Notes: a model not told the origin generated them from the sequence alone. A stretch of DNA of 40,761 nucleotides from CBDUMN01 sp965368335 (GCA_965368335.1 CBDUMN010000024.1:1-40761), one strand, 5' to 3'. Counted from the stretch's first letter, positions 23,026 to 32,376 are shown. Translations and numbers: made by a program.

Positions 23026-23937
23026 ATGAAGCTCCTACCGACGATGAAACAACTGCAGTATTTGACAGCCTTGGCTGAGCACATGCATTTCGGCCTGGCC
23101 GCCGAGGCTTGCTTTGTCACTCAATCGACGCTCAGTTCGGGTATTCGGGACTTGGAAGAAGTGCTCAATGCGCCGGTTGCGGAGAGGACCAATCGCTCGG
23201 TGATGCTTACGCCGCTTGGCGAAAAGCTGGCCGAGCGGGCCCGGCAATTGATCAACGATGCGGAAGCGATGGTTGAGCTGGCCAATGAAAAAGCCGCGCC
23301 GCTATCGGGGCTTCTGCGGCTCGGCGTCATTCCGACAATCGGACCTTATCTTCTGCCTCGGGTGGTGCCCGCCTTGCACCGGGCTTATCCGGATCTTGAG
23401 CTTTACCTGCGCGAAGACTATTCTGATCGGCTCTTGGACTGGCTTGGCACCGGCAAGCTCGATGCCCTGTTGATGGCCTTGCCCTTTCCGATGGATGGTG
23501 TCGAGACCGATGTTTTGTTCGATGACGGTTTCGTTTTGGCATGTCCACCCGACCATCCTCTCGCCAAACGAAGCTCGGTCGGGATGGACGAGTTCGCCGA
23601 CGAGCCGTTATTGCTGCTGGAAGAGGGGCATTGCCTGCGGCAGCATTCGTTGGCCGCCTGCAGCCTGGAAGGCCGGGCCAAGAGCAAAGGGTTTGAGGCC
23701 ACCTCCATGCCGACGCTCATTCAAATGGTCGTTGGCGGCATCGGCATAACCCTGTTGCCGGAGATGGCGGCCGAAGCCGGAATCGCCAAAGGGCTGGACT
23801 TGTCGCTGGTGCCTTTAAAAAAAGGGACGGGAACCCGTCAGATCGGCCTGATCTGGCGGAAAACATCGTCGCGTGGCGAAGAGTTCAGGCTGCTCGGCGA
23901 CTTCATCAAAGGCCGCATGGGAAAAGAAGACGGATAG
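23026..23937 (+). CDS. oxyR: OxyR peroxide-sensing LysR-type regulator
   Basis: A 303-residue LysR-family protein. The N-terminal helix-turn-helix spans about 7-66 (MKQLQYLTALAEHMHFGLAAEACFVTQSTLSSGIRDLEE), and the effector domain contains the OxyR landmarks LGVIPTIGPYLLPRVVPALH and LLLEEGHCLR. Cys203 and Cys212 are nine residues apart, as are the redox pair Cys199/Cys208 of E. coli OxyR, so peroxide sensing by disulfide formation is expected. AGGTGAG sits just before the ATG at 23026. It is divergently transcribed from ahpC, the classical target. The C-terminal activation region GIGITLLPEMA is conserved too. Confidence 0.95.
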   Translation: MKLLPTMKQLQYLTALAEHMHFGLAAEACFVTQSTLSSGIRDLEEVLNAPVAERTNRSVMLTPLGEKLAERARQLINDAEAMVELANEKAAPLSGLLRLGVIPTIGPYLLPRVVPALHRAYPDLELYLREDYSDRLLDWLGTGKLDALLMALPFPMDGVETDVLFDDGFVLACPPDHPLAKRSSVGMDEFADEPLLLLEEGHCLRQHSLAACSLEGRAKSKGFEATSMPTLIQMVVGGIGITLLPEMAAEAGIAKGLDLSLVPLKKGTGTRQIGLIWRKTSSRGEEFRLLGDFIKGRMGKEDG

Positions 23938-23970
23938 GCTTCAGCCGCAGTTATTCGGCACCAAGCGCTG

Positions 23971-24006
23971 TCATTCCGGGTTCTCACTACGTGAGCCCCG
24001 GAATGA
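23971..24006. repeat. Palindromic intergenic repeat unit
   Basis: TCATTCCGGG at the left and CCCGGAATGA at the right form a ten-pair stem; inside, CTCAC-TAC-GTGAG adds a second stem. Elements with TCATTCCGGG arms are dispersed in many alphaproteobacterial genomes. It lies between the convergent oxyR and response-regulator genes and could act as a transcription end for both. Confidence 0.7.
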
Positions 24007-24088
24007 CCGACTTTTGAGTGTCCAATCTAAACCAGTCGGAAAGGGATCAAGTCCGGGCACGACGGTAGTTTTCATAAAAAAAGATAGG

Positions 24089-24790
24089 TTAGCCCGCCGT
24101 CACGTCGGCGCTGAACAAATAGCCGATGCCGTGGACCGTCTTGATGATTTTCGGATTGCGCGGATCGTCGGCGATTTTTTTGCGCAAATGCCCCACATGA
24201 ACGTCGATGGAGCGGTCAAACGGCGTGCCGGTGCGGTTGCGGGCGAGATCGAGGATTTCGTCGCGGCTGAGCGTTCGGTTGGGGTGAGTGACCATGACCG
24301 CCAGAATGTCGAACTGGGCGGTGGTCAGCTTGACCGAATCGCCGTCCGGCGAGGTCAGGATGCGCCCCGTTAAATCGAGGGTCCAGCCATCGAAGCAGAG
24401 GCTTTTCGGCGGTGCTGTTTTTTCCTGATCCTTGGCCTTGGTGCGGCGAAGCACCGAGCGCACTCTGGCGAGAAGTTCGCGAGGCTCGAAGGGTTTCGGC
24501 ACGTAGTCGTCGGCGCCCAACTCAAGGCCGACGACCCGGTCGACCGGTTCGCCGCGCGCGGTCAGAATAATTACCGGGACTTCACGGGATTCGCGGAGTT
24601 TTCGCAAATAAGTCAGGCCGTCCTCGCCTTGTAGGTTGAGGTCGAGAACAATGAGATCGTAAGCGCCGCTCTCCATCTCTTTGAGCATATCGACGCCCGT
24701 ATGGGCCGCGGTGACTGAATAGCCGCCGGGTTCCAGGCAGCGTTTGACCAGAGCGCAGACTTCCGGTTCATCGTCAACGACAAGGATCAT
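24089..24790 (-). CDS. OmpR/PhoB-family response regulator
   Basis: A 233-residue two-domain regulator. The receiver domain (1-115) has the acidic pocket DDEPE at the start, phosphoacceptor Asp50 in LIVLDLNLQGEDG, the conserved Thr in LTARG and Lys in PKPFEPREL. The C-terminal winged helix (about 130-230) contains LTTAQFDILAVMVTHPNRTLSRDEIL and the recognition segment RSIDVHVGHLRKKI, then TVHGIGYLF, which are standard for the OmpR family. AGGTGA precedes the ATG. It is 25 bases downstream of the hybrid kinase gene, so the pair is probably one operon and a cognate system, though the kinase also carries its own receiver domain. Target genes cannot be named. Confidence 0.93.
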   Translation of the reverse strand: MILVVDDEPEVCALVKRCLEPGGYSVTAAHTGVDMLKEMESGAYDLIVLDLNLQGEDGLTYLRKLRESREVPVIILTARGEPVDRVVGLELGADDYVPKPFEPRELLARVRSVLRRTKAKDQEKTAPPKSLCFDGWTLDLTGRILTSPDGDSVKLTTAQFDILAVMVTHPNRTLSRDEILDLARNRTGTPFDRSIDVHVGHLRKKIADDPRNPKIIKTVHGIGYLFSADVTAG

Positions 24791-24815
24791 AGCGTCACCT
24801 GCTCCAACTCATCAC

Positions 24816-26843
24816 TTACCCAATCCGGTCTATCGCATTGCGCACGTATTGGGCAAGCGCGGCTTTCTCGAAAGGCTTGGAAAGTAGGTCGCTTTCGGAG
24901 AGATAGACGTCGTCGCGGCCCAATGCCTTGTCCGGATAACCCGACATGACCAGCGTTTTTGTTCCGGGCCATCGGTTGCGTACTTCGCGCACCAAGTCGA
25001 TGCCGTTCGTGCCGCCGGGCATCTCCACGTCGGTCAAAACGAGATCGATGTCTTTGCCCGATTCGAGGATGGCGATGGCTTCTTGTGTGTTGGATGCCTC
25101 AAGCATTGAATAGCCGAGGCCGATCAGGATTCGCCGTACATAGGCGCGAACTTCGGTTTCGTCCTCGACAAGCAAAATGTTTTCCGAACCGCGGGGCATA
25201 TCCAGAACACGCGACTTTTTTTTCTTTTTGACCGATTCTTTGGGGTCCTGGTGGCGTGGCAGATAAAGGATGATGGCGGTTCCATCGCCTTCGCGGCTGT
25301 CGATGGCTGCGTAGCCGCCCGAACGGCGGGCGAAACCGTAAACCATGCTGAGCCCCAAGCCGCTGCCCTGACTCATTTTCTTACTGGTGAAGAAAGGCTC
25401 GAAAGCGCGTTCGGCGACCTCGAAAGGCATGCCGCAGCCGTTGTCGGCCACTGAAATCAACACATAATCCCCCGGCGGCACTTTATGGGCGTTGCGTCCC
25501 ACATGTTGTCCTTTCACCGTGACCAGCAAATGTCCGCCGTCGGGCATGGCGTCGCGGCTGTTGATTGCTAGATTGAGAACGGCGCTTTCCAACTCGTTGG
25601 GGTCCGAGGTGATGTTCCAGTTTTCGCCGTCGAGGCGGATTTCCACCTCGATGGAGCTGCCGAGCGTCCGCTGTAACAGATCGGACATGCCGGCGATGGT
25701 CCGCTTGGGGTCGTAAACGTCCGAATGGAGCGCTTTCTGGCGGGAAAAGGCGAGCAGGCGTTTGACCAGACCGGCGCCGCGCCGGGCCGAAGAAAGAGCC
25801 GCGCCTGTCGCATCGGCGACATTTTCATCCAGGTCGTCCTGATCTTCCAACAACGCCAGATTGCCGATGATGATGGTCAGAAGATTGTTGAAGTCGTGGG
25901 CGATGCCGCCGGTCAACTGGCCGACGGCTTCCATTTTCTGGACCTGCCGCAGAATCACGTCGGTCTGGCGGCGCTCGGTGACGTCCTGCCCGAGGACGAA
26001 ATATCCTTGAATTTCTCCGCCCTCGCCGAAGTGGGGCAGATAGGTTAGCTCATTGATGATCGAGCGCCCGTCCGGGGTTTCCAGATTGAAGTCGCTGGCC
26101 ACCGATTTTCCGCCCAAAACCGCATTGAGGTCGTTTTCGTGGCCCGGATAAAGCTCACCGCCGAGCACGTCCCAGACCTTCGAGCCGATGACTTGTTCGT
26201 TGGTATAGCCGAACCATTCTTCATACATACGGTTGGCGAAACGATAGGTTTTGGTCGAATCCACATAGCCGATCAAAACCGGAACCGCATCGGCGATCAT
26301 CCTCAGCCACTGTTCGCTTTGCTTCAGGTTCTCGAGGGCTTCTTTGAGTTCCTGCGTGCGCTCCTCGACCCGTGCTTCGAGGGTGTCGACGCTTTCTTTA
26401 AGCGCCTGCTCGGCCCGGATTTGCTCGGTAATATCCTTATAGATCGTCACGAACCCGATATTCGGCACCGGCGTCCCGCGGACCTCGAGGATGGTGCCGT
26501 CGGGTCGCTCACGGACCAGCCGGTGTTGTGCGAACTGACGGGCGAGCTCCATTCTTTCCTGGGTGAGTTCTTCCGGGTCGCCCGGTCCGTATTCGCCGCG
26601 CTCGGCGTTGTAAAAGATCAATTCTCTTAAAGAGGTTCCTTCGGTGATCGTTCCCTCGGGAAAGCCGAGCAGGGTTTCGACCCGTTTGTTCCAGGCGCGT
26701 AGCATCAGGTTTTCATCGATGATGGTGAAGCCTTCGTCGATGTATTCAAGCGCCGCTCTCAAACGATCCGTCCATTCCGCCGTGGCGGATAGGGGATCAT
26801 CGTCGGTGGCGGAAAGTGTTGGCCTAGCCGGTTTTACGGTCAT
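24816..26843 (-). CDS. Hybrid sensor histidine kinase (PAS-PAS-HisKA-HATPase-REC)
   Basis: A 675-residue soluble kinase. Residues 24-140 form a PAS domain of the PAS_7 type (LRAALEYIDEGFTIIDENLMLRAWNKR), 145-180 a coiled coil, 178-290 a second PAS domain (QWLRMIADAVPVLIGYVD, ending QDVTERRQ), 300-370 the HisKA domain with His316 in GGIAHDFNNLL, and 410-530 the HATPase (NLAINSRDAM, DNGCGM, GSGLGLSMVYGF). After a lysine-rich linker near 539-543, a receiver domain spans 553-672 with phosphoacceptor Asp605 in LTDVEMPGG. No membrane helices, so it senses a cytoplasmic cue such as redox state or a ligand. No clear ribosome binding site precedes ATG 26843. The partner regulator is the downstream OmpR-type gene. 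Confidence 0.93.
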   Translation of the reverse strand: MTVKPARPTLSATDDDPLSATAEWTDRLRAALEYIDEGFTIIDENLMLRAWNKRVETLLGFPEGTITEGTSLRELIFYNAERGEYGPGDPEELTQERMELARQFAQHRLVRERPDGTILEVRGTPVPNIGFVTIYKDITEQIRAEQALKESVDTLEARVEERTQELKEALENLKQSEQWLRMIADAVPVLIGYVDSTKTYRFANRMYEEWFGYTNEQVIGSKVWDVLGGELYPGHENDLNAVLGGKSVASDFNLETPDGRSIINELTYLPHFGEGGEIQGYFVLGQDVTERRQTDVILRQVQKMEAVGQLTGGIAHDFNNLLTIIIGNLALLEDQDDLDENVADATGAALSSARRGAGLVKRLLAFSRQKALHSDVYDPKRTIAGMSDLLQRTLGSSIEVEIRLDGENWNITSDPNELESAVLNLAINSRDAMPDGGHLLVTVKGQHVGRNAHKVPPGDYVLISVADNGCGMPFEVAERAFEPFFTSKKMSQGSGLGLSMVYGFARRSGGYAAIDSREGDGTAIILYLPRHQDPKESVKKKKKSRVLDMPRGSENILLVEDETEVRAYVRRILIGLGYSMLEASNTQEAIAILESGKDIDLVLTDVEMPGGTNGIDLVREVRNRWPGTKTLVMSGYPDKALGRDDVYLSESDLLSKPFEKAALAQYVRNAIDRIG

Positions 26844-27355
26844 TTCAGCGGCATCTTTCGCCTGTTCGGATTTCCTTGCCTCGCTGGGTGTGACTTCTTA
26901 AAGGACGTATACCCAGCTTTAACCCAAGCAGCCCCTAGGTCATTTGCGCAAGCCCGTTAGCATTTTTTTACAATTCTTCACGACCGTTGGGCCTCTCCAC
27001 CTACTAGGCTGCAAACTCGTTCCCGATGGCTTGGGCTTGAGGGAGCGGAAAAACAATTCAGCAATCCGATTTCTAATTAACTTTGGACTCGGCATGAAGG
27101 GAGGGCTAACCTCCACAGCGCTGACAAAAATACCGCCCGATCAAATAATAAGAATGATCGTAGAAACTGGCGGAGGCGATTGGGAGACCTTCAACTCTGA
27201 CCGCTACCTCTAAAGGGGACGGTCCTGTTTGTGCCTCTACAAATTTCTTCGGATTTCTTGGGCGTATTAGGCAAGAAGTGGCGGCTCAAGACTGTTCGGC
27301 TTCAAAGCGAACAGGCGAGAACGTCAGGGGATAAAACAGACAGAAACGGAACGCC
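26844..27355. other. 512-bp gap without a convincing gene
   Basis: This stretch separates the hybrid kinase from the acyl-CoA synthetase gene; the two are divergent, so both promoters should lie here. It is visibly poorer in GC than its neighbours, especially 27050-27160. An open frame at 26944-27213 (89 codons from TTG, or 39 codons from ATG 27094) has no recognisable domain, no signal peptide and ordinary composition; it is probably not a gene. A short hairpin GTTCG / CGAAC lies at 27295-27313. I see no tRNA or insertion-sequence ends. Confidence 0.5.
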
Positions 27356-29338
27356 ATGACGGCAAAGATTTACAAGGCTCCTCACATGGAGCTCGTCAAA
27401 CCGGAACTGGATACGTTTCCGAAGCTTCTTCTCGATAACGCAAAGACCATCGGCCATAAGCCGGCCATGCGTGAGAAGGACTTCGGCATCTGGCAGGCCT
27501 GGACCTGGGCGGAAATGACGGAAGAGATCAAGCAACTGGCCGGCGGCCTGCTTGCTTTGGGTCTCAAGCCTGATGAAAAAGTCGCAATTATCGGCGACAA
27601 CCGACCGCGCCTTTACTGGGGCATGTATGCCGCGCAAGCGATTAGTGCGGTGCCGGTGCCCATGTATCAGGACTCGGTAGCCGATGAAATGCAGTTCATC
27701 TTGGAGCACGCCGAAACCAAGATCGCCATTGTCGAAGATCAGGAGCAGGTCGATAAGCTGCTTGAGATCAAGGACCGCTGCCCGGCGCTGGAACGCATCA
27801 TCTACGACGACTCCCGCGGTCTGCGCGACTATAACCAGGACTTCATCGATTCATACGATGACGTTCAGGCGATGGGTCGCAAATACGCGGAGCGGAGCCC
27901 CAACTTCTTTGAGGAAAACGCCGCCAAGACCGAGGGTGAGAAGCTGGCCATCATGCTCTATACCTCGGGCACCACGGGACGCCCGAAAGGCGTGATGCTG
28001 AGCCACAACAACCTGGCGATCATCGGCAAGCAGAGTTCTCAGCTCGAAGGACTCAATTCCGATGACGAGGTGTTGGCCTATCTGCCCATGGCTTGGGTTG
28101 GCGACAACGTCTTCTCCATCGCTCAGGCCTGCTCGGCGGGCTTCTGCGTCAACATCCCGGAAAGCGGCGAGACGGTTTTGACCGACCTTCGCGAGATCGG
28201 CCCAACCTATTATTTCGCGCCGCCGCGGGTTTACGAAAACCTGCTGACCACCGTGATGATCCGCATGGAAGACGCCAGCGCGATCAAGCGCAAGATGTTC
28301 CACTACTTCATGGATCATGCCCGCAAGGTCGGCGCCGACATTCTCGACGGCAAACCGGTCGGCGGGATGGACAAGCTCAAGTACGCGCTTGGCGAATATC
28401 TGGTCTATGGGCCCTTGAAGAACGTTCTCGGGTTTTCCCGTCTTAAGCTGGCCTATACCGCCGGTGAGGCCATCGGCCCGGAAATCTTTTCTTTCTACCG
28501 GTCGCTGGGCATCAACGTGAAACAGCTTTACGGCCAGACCGAATCTTCGGTGTTCATCACCATTCAGCCCAACGGGCAGGTGCGTTCCGATACGGTCGGA
28601 ACGCCGTTCCCGGGCGTTGAGATTCAAATCGCCGAAAGCGGTGAGGTGCTCTACCGCAGTCCGGGCACTTTCCAGGCCTACTACAAGAACGATGAAGCGA
28701 CGGCCGAGACCAAGACGCCGGAAGGCTGGGTCCATACGGGCGACGCCGGATTCATCGACGACGAAGGCCATTTGCGGATCATTGACCGGGCGAAGGATGT
28801 GGGTAAACTCAACAACGACGCCATGTTCGCGCCCAAGTACCTGGAGAACAAGCTGAAGTTCTTCCCGCAAATCAAGGAAGCCGTGACCTTCGGACACGAA
28901 AAGGACTCGGTGACGGCGTTCATCAACATCGATCTCGAGGCGGTCGGCAACTGGGCCGAACGCAACAACCTGGGCTATGCGGGCTATACCGATCTGGCTC
29001 AGAAAAACGAGGTCTATGCGATCATCAAAGAGTGCATCGAGAAGGTGAACGAGGACTTGGCGTCCGACACCCATCTCTCGGGCTCTCAGATCAGCCGTTT
29101 CCTGGTTCTGCACAAAGAACTGGATGCCGATGACGGCGAACTGACCCGGACCCGCAAGGTCCGTCGTAAGTTCATCGCCGAGCGGTACGACACGCTGATC
29201 GATGCGCTTTATACCGATCAGGACCAAGTGCATGTGGATGCCGAAGTGACCTTCGAAGACGGACGGAAAGGCCGGATTACCGCCGACCTGAAAATCTGGG
29301 ATACGAAGACCTTCGAGCCGATGAAAAAAGCCAGCTAA
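27356..29338 (+). CDS. Long-chain acyl-CoA synthetase-like AMP-binding ligase
   Basis: A 660-residue ANL-superfamily enzyme with an intact phosphate loop YTSGTTGRPKG near residue 202, the YGQTE motif near 393, a YRSPG and THTGD-type region (WVHTGDAGFIDDEGHLRIIDRAKD) and a C-terminal domain ending with LTRTRKVRRKF. Length and layout match the long (LC-FACS/Faa-like) acyl-CoA synthetases, which make an acyl-adenylate and then the CoA thioester. It is the first gene of a same-strand block with a branched-chain-amino-acid-type ABC transporter, the livG gene starting 15 bases after its stop, so its substrate may be the imported compound rather than a bulk fatty acid. No substrate can be assigned by sequence. 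Confidence 0.92.
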   Translation: MTAKIYKAPHMELVKPELDTFPKLLLDNAKTIGHKPAMREKDFGIWQAWTWAEMTEEIKQLAGGLLALGLKPDEKVAIIGDNRPRLYWGMYAAQAISAVPVPMYQDSVADEMQFILEHAETKIAIVEDQEQVDKLLEIKDRCPALERIIYDDSRGLRDYNQDFIDSYDDVQAMGRKYAERSPNFFEENAAKTEGEKLAIMLYTSGTTGRPKGVMLSHNNLAIIGKQSSQLEGLNSDDEVLAYLPMAWVGDNVFSIAQACSAGFCVNIPESGETVLTDLREIGPTYYFAPPRVYENLLTTVMIRMEDASAIKRKMFHYFMDHARKVGADILDGKPVGGMDKLKYALGEYLVYGPLKNVLGFSRLKLAYTAGEAIGPEIFSFYRSLGINVKQLYGQTESSVFITIQPNGQVRSDTVGTPFPGVEIQIAESGEVLYRSPGTFQAYYKNDEATAETKTPEGWVHTGDAGFIDDEGHLRIIDRAKDVGKLNNDAMFAPKYLENKLKFFPQIKEAVTFGHEKDSVTAFINIDLEAVGNWAERNNLGYAGYTDLAQKNEVYAIIKECIEKVNEDLASDTHLSGSQISRFLVLHKELDADDGELTRTRKVRRKFIAERYDTLIDALYTDQDQVHVDAEVTFEDGRKGRITADLKIWDTKTFEPMKKAS

Positions 29339-29353
29339 GGGGACGATAACAGC

Positions 29354-30142
29354 ATGGCGAGAAAAGCATTCGGCGACGTGATCCTGAAGGCGGAGAACAT
29401 TTCTCTCTCCTTCGGTGGCGTCAAGGCCCTCCAAAACATCAGTTTTGAGGTCCGGGAACATACCATCTCAGCGATTATCGGCCCCAACGGGGCGGGGAAA
29501 AGCTCGATGCTCAACTGCATCCAGGGCTTCTATCACCCGCAGGAAGGGACCATCACCTACCGCGGCGAAGTCCGTCGGGCGCAAAAGTCTCACGAGGCGG
29601 CGCGCAACGGGGTGGCCCGGACCTTCCAGAACATCGCTTTGTTTAAAGGGATGAGTACGCTCGACAACATCATGACCGGGCGCAATACCAAGATGAAATC
29701 CAATTTCATTCTGGATGCGCTTTACCTGGGCCCGTCCCTGAAACAGGAACTGGAGCACCGGGAAAAGGTCGAGCAGATTATCGACTTCCTCGAAATCAAC
29801 CACATCCGTAAGACGCCGGTCGGCCGTCTGCCCTACGGCCTGCAAAAGCGGGTCGAGTTGGGCCGCGCGCTGGCTGCCGAACCGGACCTTCTTCTTCTCG
29901 ATGAGCCCATGGCGGGCATGAACCTGGAAGAAAAAGAAGACATGTGCCGGTTCATCCTCGACGTGAATGAGGAGTTTGGAACGACCATGGTGCTGATTGA
30001 GCACGACATGGGCGTGGTGATGGATATTTCAGATCATGTCGTGGTGCTCGACTACGGCAAAAAGCTCGCCGAGGGCGAGCCGGACGTTGTGCGCAACGAT
30101 AAAGACGTGATCGAGGCCTACCTCGGAGTGAGCCATGACTAA
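29354..30142 (+). CDS. livG: Branched-chain amino acid-type ABC transporter ATPase LivG
   Basis: A 262-residue ABC ATPase. Walker A is GPNGAGKS at 43-50, the Q-loop follows GVARTFQNI, the signature motif is the LivG-type degenerate form LPYGLQKRVELGRAL, and Walker B is LLLLDEPMAGMN. The C-terminal VVLDYGKKLAEGEPDVVRNDKDVIEAYLG is the standard LivG tail. It powers import together with LivF. AGGGGACG lies before the ATG. The LivHM permease genes follow and the HAAT-family binding protein is encoded further down the block. Confidence 0.93.
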   Translation: MARKAFGDVILKAENISLSFGGVKALQNISFEVREHTISAIIGPNGAGKSSMLNCIQGFYHPQEGTITYRGEVRRAQKSHEAARNGVARTFQNIALFKGMSTLDNIMTGRNTKMKSNFILDALYLGPSLKQELEHREKVEQIIDFLEINHIRKTPVGRLPYGLQKRVELGRALAAEPDLLLLDEPMAGMNLEEKEDMCRFILDVNEEFGTTMVLIEHDMGVVMDISDHVVVLDYGKKLAEGEPDVVRNDKDVIEAYLGVSHD

Positions 30143-30187
30143 CAAAAGACTAGCTGCATCCGGCCGCGCCGGGGAGGGACGAAAGTA

Positions 30188-31123
30188 ATGGAAATCCTCA
30201 ACGCAATTTTTGTGGCGCCCTTCGTCGAGATAGCGTCCTACCCGATCTTCTTCTTCGAAGTCTTGATCGGCGGGCTGCTGACGGGCGTCATGTATTCTCT
30301 GGTCGCTCTCGGCTTCGTGCTGATTTTCAAGGCGTCCGGCGTTTTCAACTTCGCACAGGGCGCCATGGTGCTCTTTGCCGCGTTGGCCTTCGCCTCTTTC
30401 CTTGAGTGGGGCATCAGTGTGTGGCTCGCCCTGCCCATGACTCTGGCGGTCATGGTCGTAGTGGCCTATCTCATCGAGAAACTGGTGCTCGGTAAGCTGG
30501 TCAACCAAGAGCCGATCATTCTCTTCATGGCGACCATCGGGATTGCTTACTTCCTCGACGGTTTCGGCCAGACCATCTTCGGCGCTGAAATCAAGTCCAT
30601 TCATATCGGAATTCCTGAGGGAACTTGGGAGGTTGGCGGCATGTTGATCCCCGAATTCGACCTCGTGGCGGCCTTGGTCGCCGGTCTTCTGGTGATTGTT
30701 TTGGCGATCTTCTTCCAGAAAACCCGGGTCGGGCGGGCGTTGCGCGCCGTGGCCGACGATCACCAGGCGGCTCTCTCCGTCGGCATTCCGCTGACCACTA
30801 TCTGGACTATTGTCTGGTCGGTCGCCGGTATTGTCGGTCTGGTCGCCGGTATCATGTGGGGCGGCAAGCTGGGGGTGCAGTTCTCCCTCTCGCTGATTGC
30901 TTTGAAGGCCCTGCCGGTTCTGATGATCGGCGGCTTTACTTCGGTGCCGGGCGCCATCATCGGCGGCCTCATCGTTGGCGCTGGCGAGAAAATTGGCGAA
31001 GTCTTCTGGGGGCCGGCTTTCGGCGGCGCCATCGAAGACTGGTTCGCCTATGTCGTCGCTCTCATTTTCCTGCTGTTCCGGCCTCAGGGTCTGTTCGGCG
31101 AAAAGATTATCGAACGGGTGTAA
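30188..31123 (+). CDS. livH: Branched-chain amino acid-type ABC transporter permease LivH
   Basis: A 311-residue permease with about eight hydrophobic segments and the LivH hallmarks: GLLTGVMYSLVALGFVLIFK near the N-terminus, the ATP-subunit contact region RVGRALRAVADDHQAALSVGI at about 182-202, and FTSVPGAIIGGLIVG toward the end. It forms the transmembrane channel with LivM in the inner membrane. GGGAGGGAC precedes the ATG. The gap to livG is 45 bp, and livM begins three bases after its stop. Confidence 0.93.
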   Translation: MEILNAIFVAPFVEIASYPIFFFEVLIGGLLTGVMYSLVALGFVLIFKASGVFNFAQGAMVLFAALAFASFLEWGISVWLALPMTLAVMVVVAYLIEKLVLGKLVNQEPIILFMATIGIAYFLDGFGQTIFGAEIKSIHIGIPEGTWEVGGMLIPEFDLVAALVAGLLVIVLAIFFQKTRVGRALRAVADDHQAALSVGIPLTTIWTIVWSVAGIVGLVAGIMWGGKLGVQFSLSLIALKALPVLMIGGFTSVPGAIIGGLIVGAGEKIGEVFWGPAFGGAIEDWFAYVVALIFLLFRPQGLFGEKIIERV

Positions 31124-31126
31124 TTC

Positions 31127-32203
31127 ATGCTGTACCGCGAAGCAGGACAATTCAAAACCAGCTATCAGAAAGATCAGCAGATCTTTCCGATCACGCAGGA
31201 CCGGATTTTTGTCGCAATCATTCTCGCCCTCGCCTTCGGTGTGGTGCCCATGGTCGGCAACGACTATTGGCTGGGAACCATCTTCATTCCATTCCTGGTT
31301 CTCGCCATGGCGGCGATTGGGCTTAATATTCTAACCGGGTATGCGGGACAGTTGAGCCTCGGGACAGGCGGGTTTATGGCCTGTGGCGCTTTTGCCGCCT
31401 ACAAGCTGACCACGGCCTTTCCCGAACTGAATATCATTCTGGTCTTGATCGCCAGTGGGGCGATAACGGCTATTGTCGGCATCCTTTTCGGCATCCCGTC
31501 GTTGAGGATCAAGGGGTTCTATTTGGCCGTGGCGACTTTGGCGTCGCAGTTCTTCCTGGTCTGGTTGTTCAACAAAATTCCCTGGTTCACCAACTACTCG
31601 GCTTCGGGCGTGATCAGCGCCCCGCCGCGTGAAGTCTTTGGTGTGTTGGTCACCGGTGCGGAAGCTCACCCGGCGGCGAAATATCTCTTTGTGCTGTCGT
31701 TGGTGGTGGTGCTCGCCCTGGCGGCGAAGAACATGACCCGCAGTTCCCTGGGCCGCAACTGGATGGCGATCCGCGATATGGACATCGCCGCCGAGATCAT
31801 CGGCATCAAAGCGCTGCAGACCAAACTGTCGGCCTTCGCCATCAGTTCGTTCTATTGCGGCATTTCCGGGGCGCTCTGGGCCTTTGTCTATGTGGGATCG
31901 GTCGAGCCGTTGGCTTACGATATCAACCGGTCTTTCCAAGTTCTGTTCATGATCATTATTGGCGGATTGGGCTCCATTCTGGGCTCCTTCCTCGGCGCGG
32001 CCTTTATCGTGCTGTTGCCAATCCTGATCAAGAACACCCCGGCGTTCCTCGGTCTTTCGATGGCGTCGGACATGGTCAGCCATATTGAAGCGATGGTCTT
32101 CGGTATTCTGATCATCTTCTTCCTGATTGTCGAACCGCACGGGCTCGCCCGTCTGTGGACCATCGCGAAGGAAAAATTGCGTCTCTGGCCGTTCCCCTAC
32201 TAA
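31127..32203 (+). CDS. livM: Branched-chain amino acid-type ABC transporter permease LivM
   Basis: A 358-residue permease. After a cytoplasmic N-terminus of ~25 residues there are eight to ten hydrophobic segments. Family landmarks are LNILTGYAGQLSLGTGGFMACGAF at about 67-90, RIKGFYLAVATLA near 130, the coupling region SLGRNWMAIRDMDIAAEIIGI around 205-225, and IIGGLGSILGSFLGAAFIV near 277. It pairs with LivH. It is followed by a 173-bp gap before the binding-protein gene. Confidence 0.93.
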   Translation: MLYREAGQFKTSYQKDQQIFPITQDRIFVAIILALAFGVVPMVGNDYWLGTIFIPFLVLAMAAIGLNILTGYAGQLSLGTGGFMACGAFAAYKLTTAFPELNIILVLIASGAITAIVGILFGIPSLRIKGFYLAVATLASQFFLVWLFNKIPWFTNYSASGVISAPPREVFGVLVTGAEAHPAAKYLFVLSLVVVLALAAKNMTRSSLGRNWMAIRDMDIAAEIIGIKALQTKLSAFAISSFYCGISGALWAFVYVGSVEPLAYDINRSFQVLFMIIIGGLGSILGSFLGAAFIVLLPILIKNTPAFLGLSMASDMVSHIEAMVFGILIIFFLIVEPHGLARLWTIAKEKLRLWPFPY

Positions 32204-32376
32204 TCGACGGGGGCGGCGGAGTTCGCAATAAGAGTAATGTAGGTTTTAAAATGTTGAGTTTACGGGGTTTTCCGCCTCGTGATAGAGTTCCTGAACCGAC
32301 CTCAATGCCCTGGCTATTCAGGGGGCCAATCGGCCGGGTAGGGAAACATTAAGTAAACCCACTTGGGAGGCAAAAT
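32204..32376. promoter_or_regulatory. 173-bp leader of the binding-protein gene
   Basis: An AT-richer gap between livM and the binding-protein gene, with a small hairpin CCCTG / CAGGG at 32308-32323 and the ribosome binding site GGGAGG at 32366-32371. Binding-protein genes usually need more product than the permeases, and the gap is long enough for a separate promoter. No consensus promoter was identified. Confidence 0.4.

Noticed and set aside
26944..27213. Small open frame starting at TTG between the hybrid kinase and the ligase
   Set aside because: No ribosome binding site of note, no recognisable motif; it is kept only as a note in the gap entry.
27851..29461. A 536-codon minus-strand open frame
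   Set aside because: It is antisense to the acyl-CoA synthetase gene and shows no domain.
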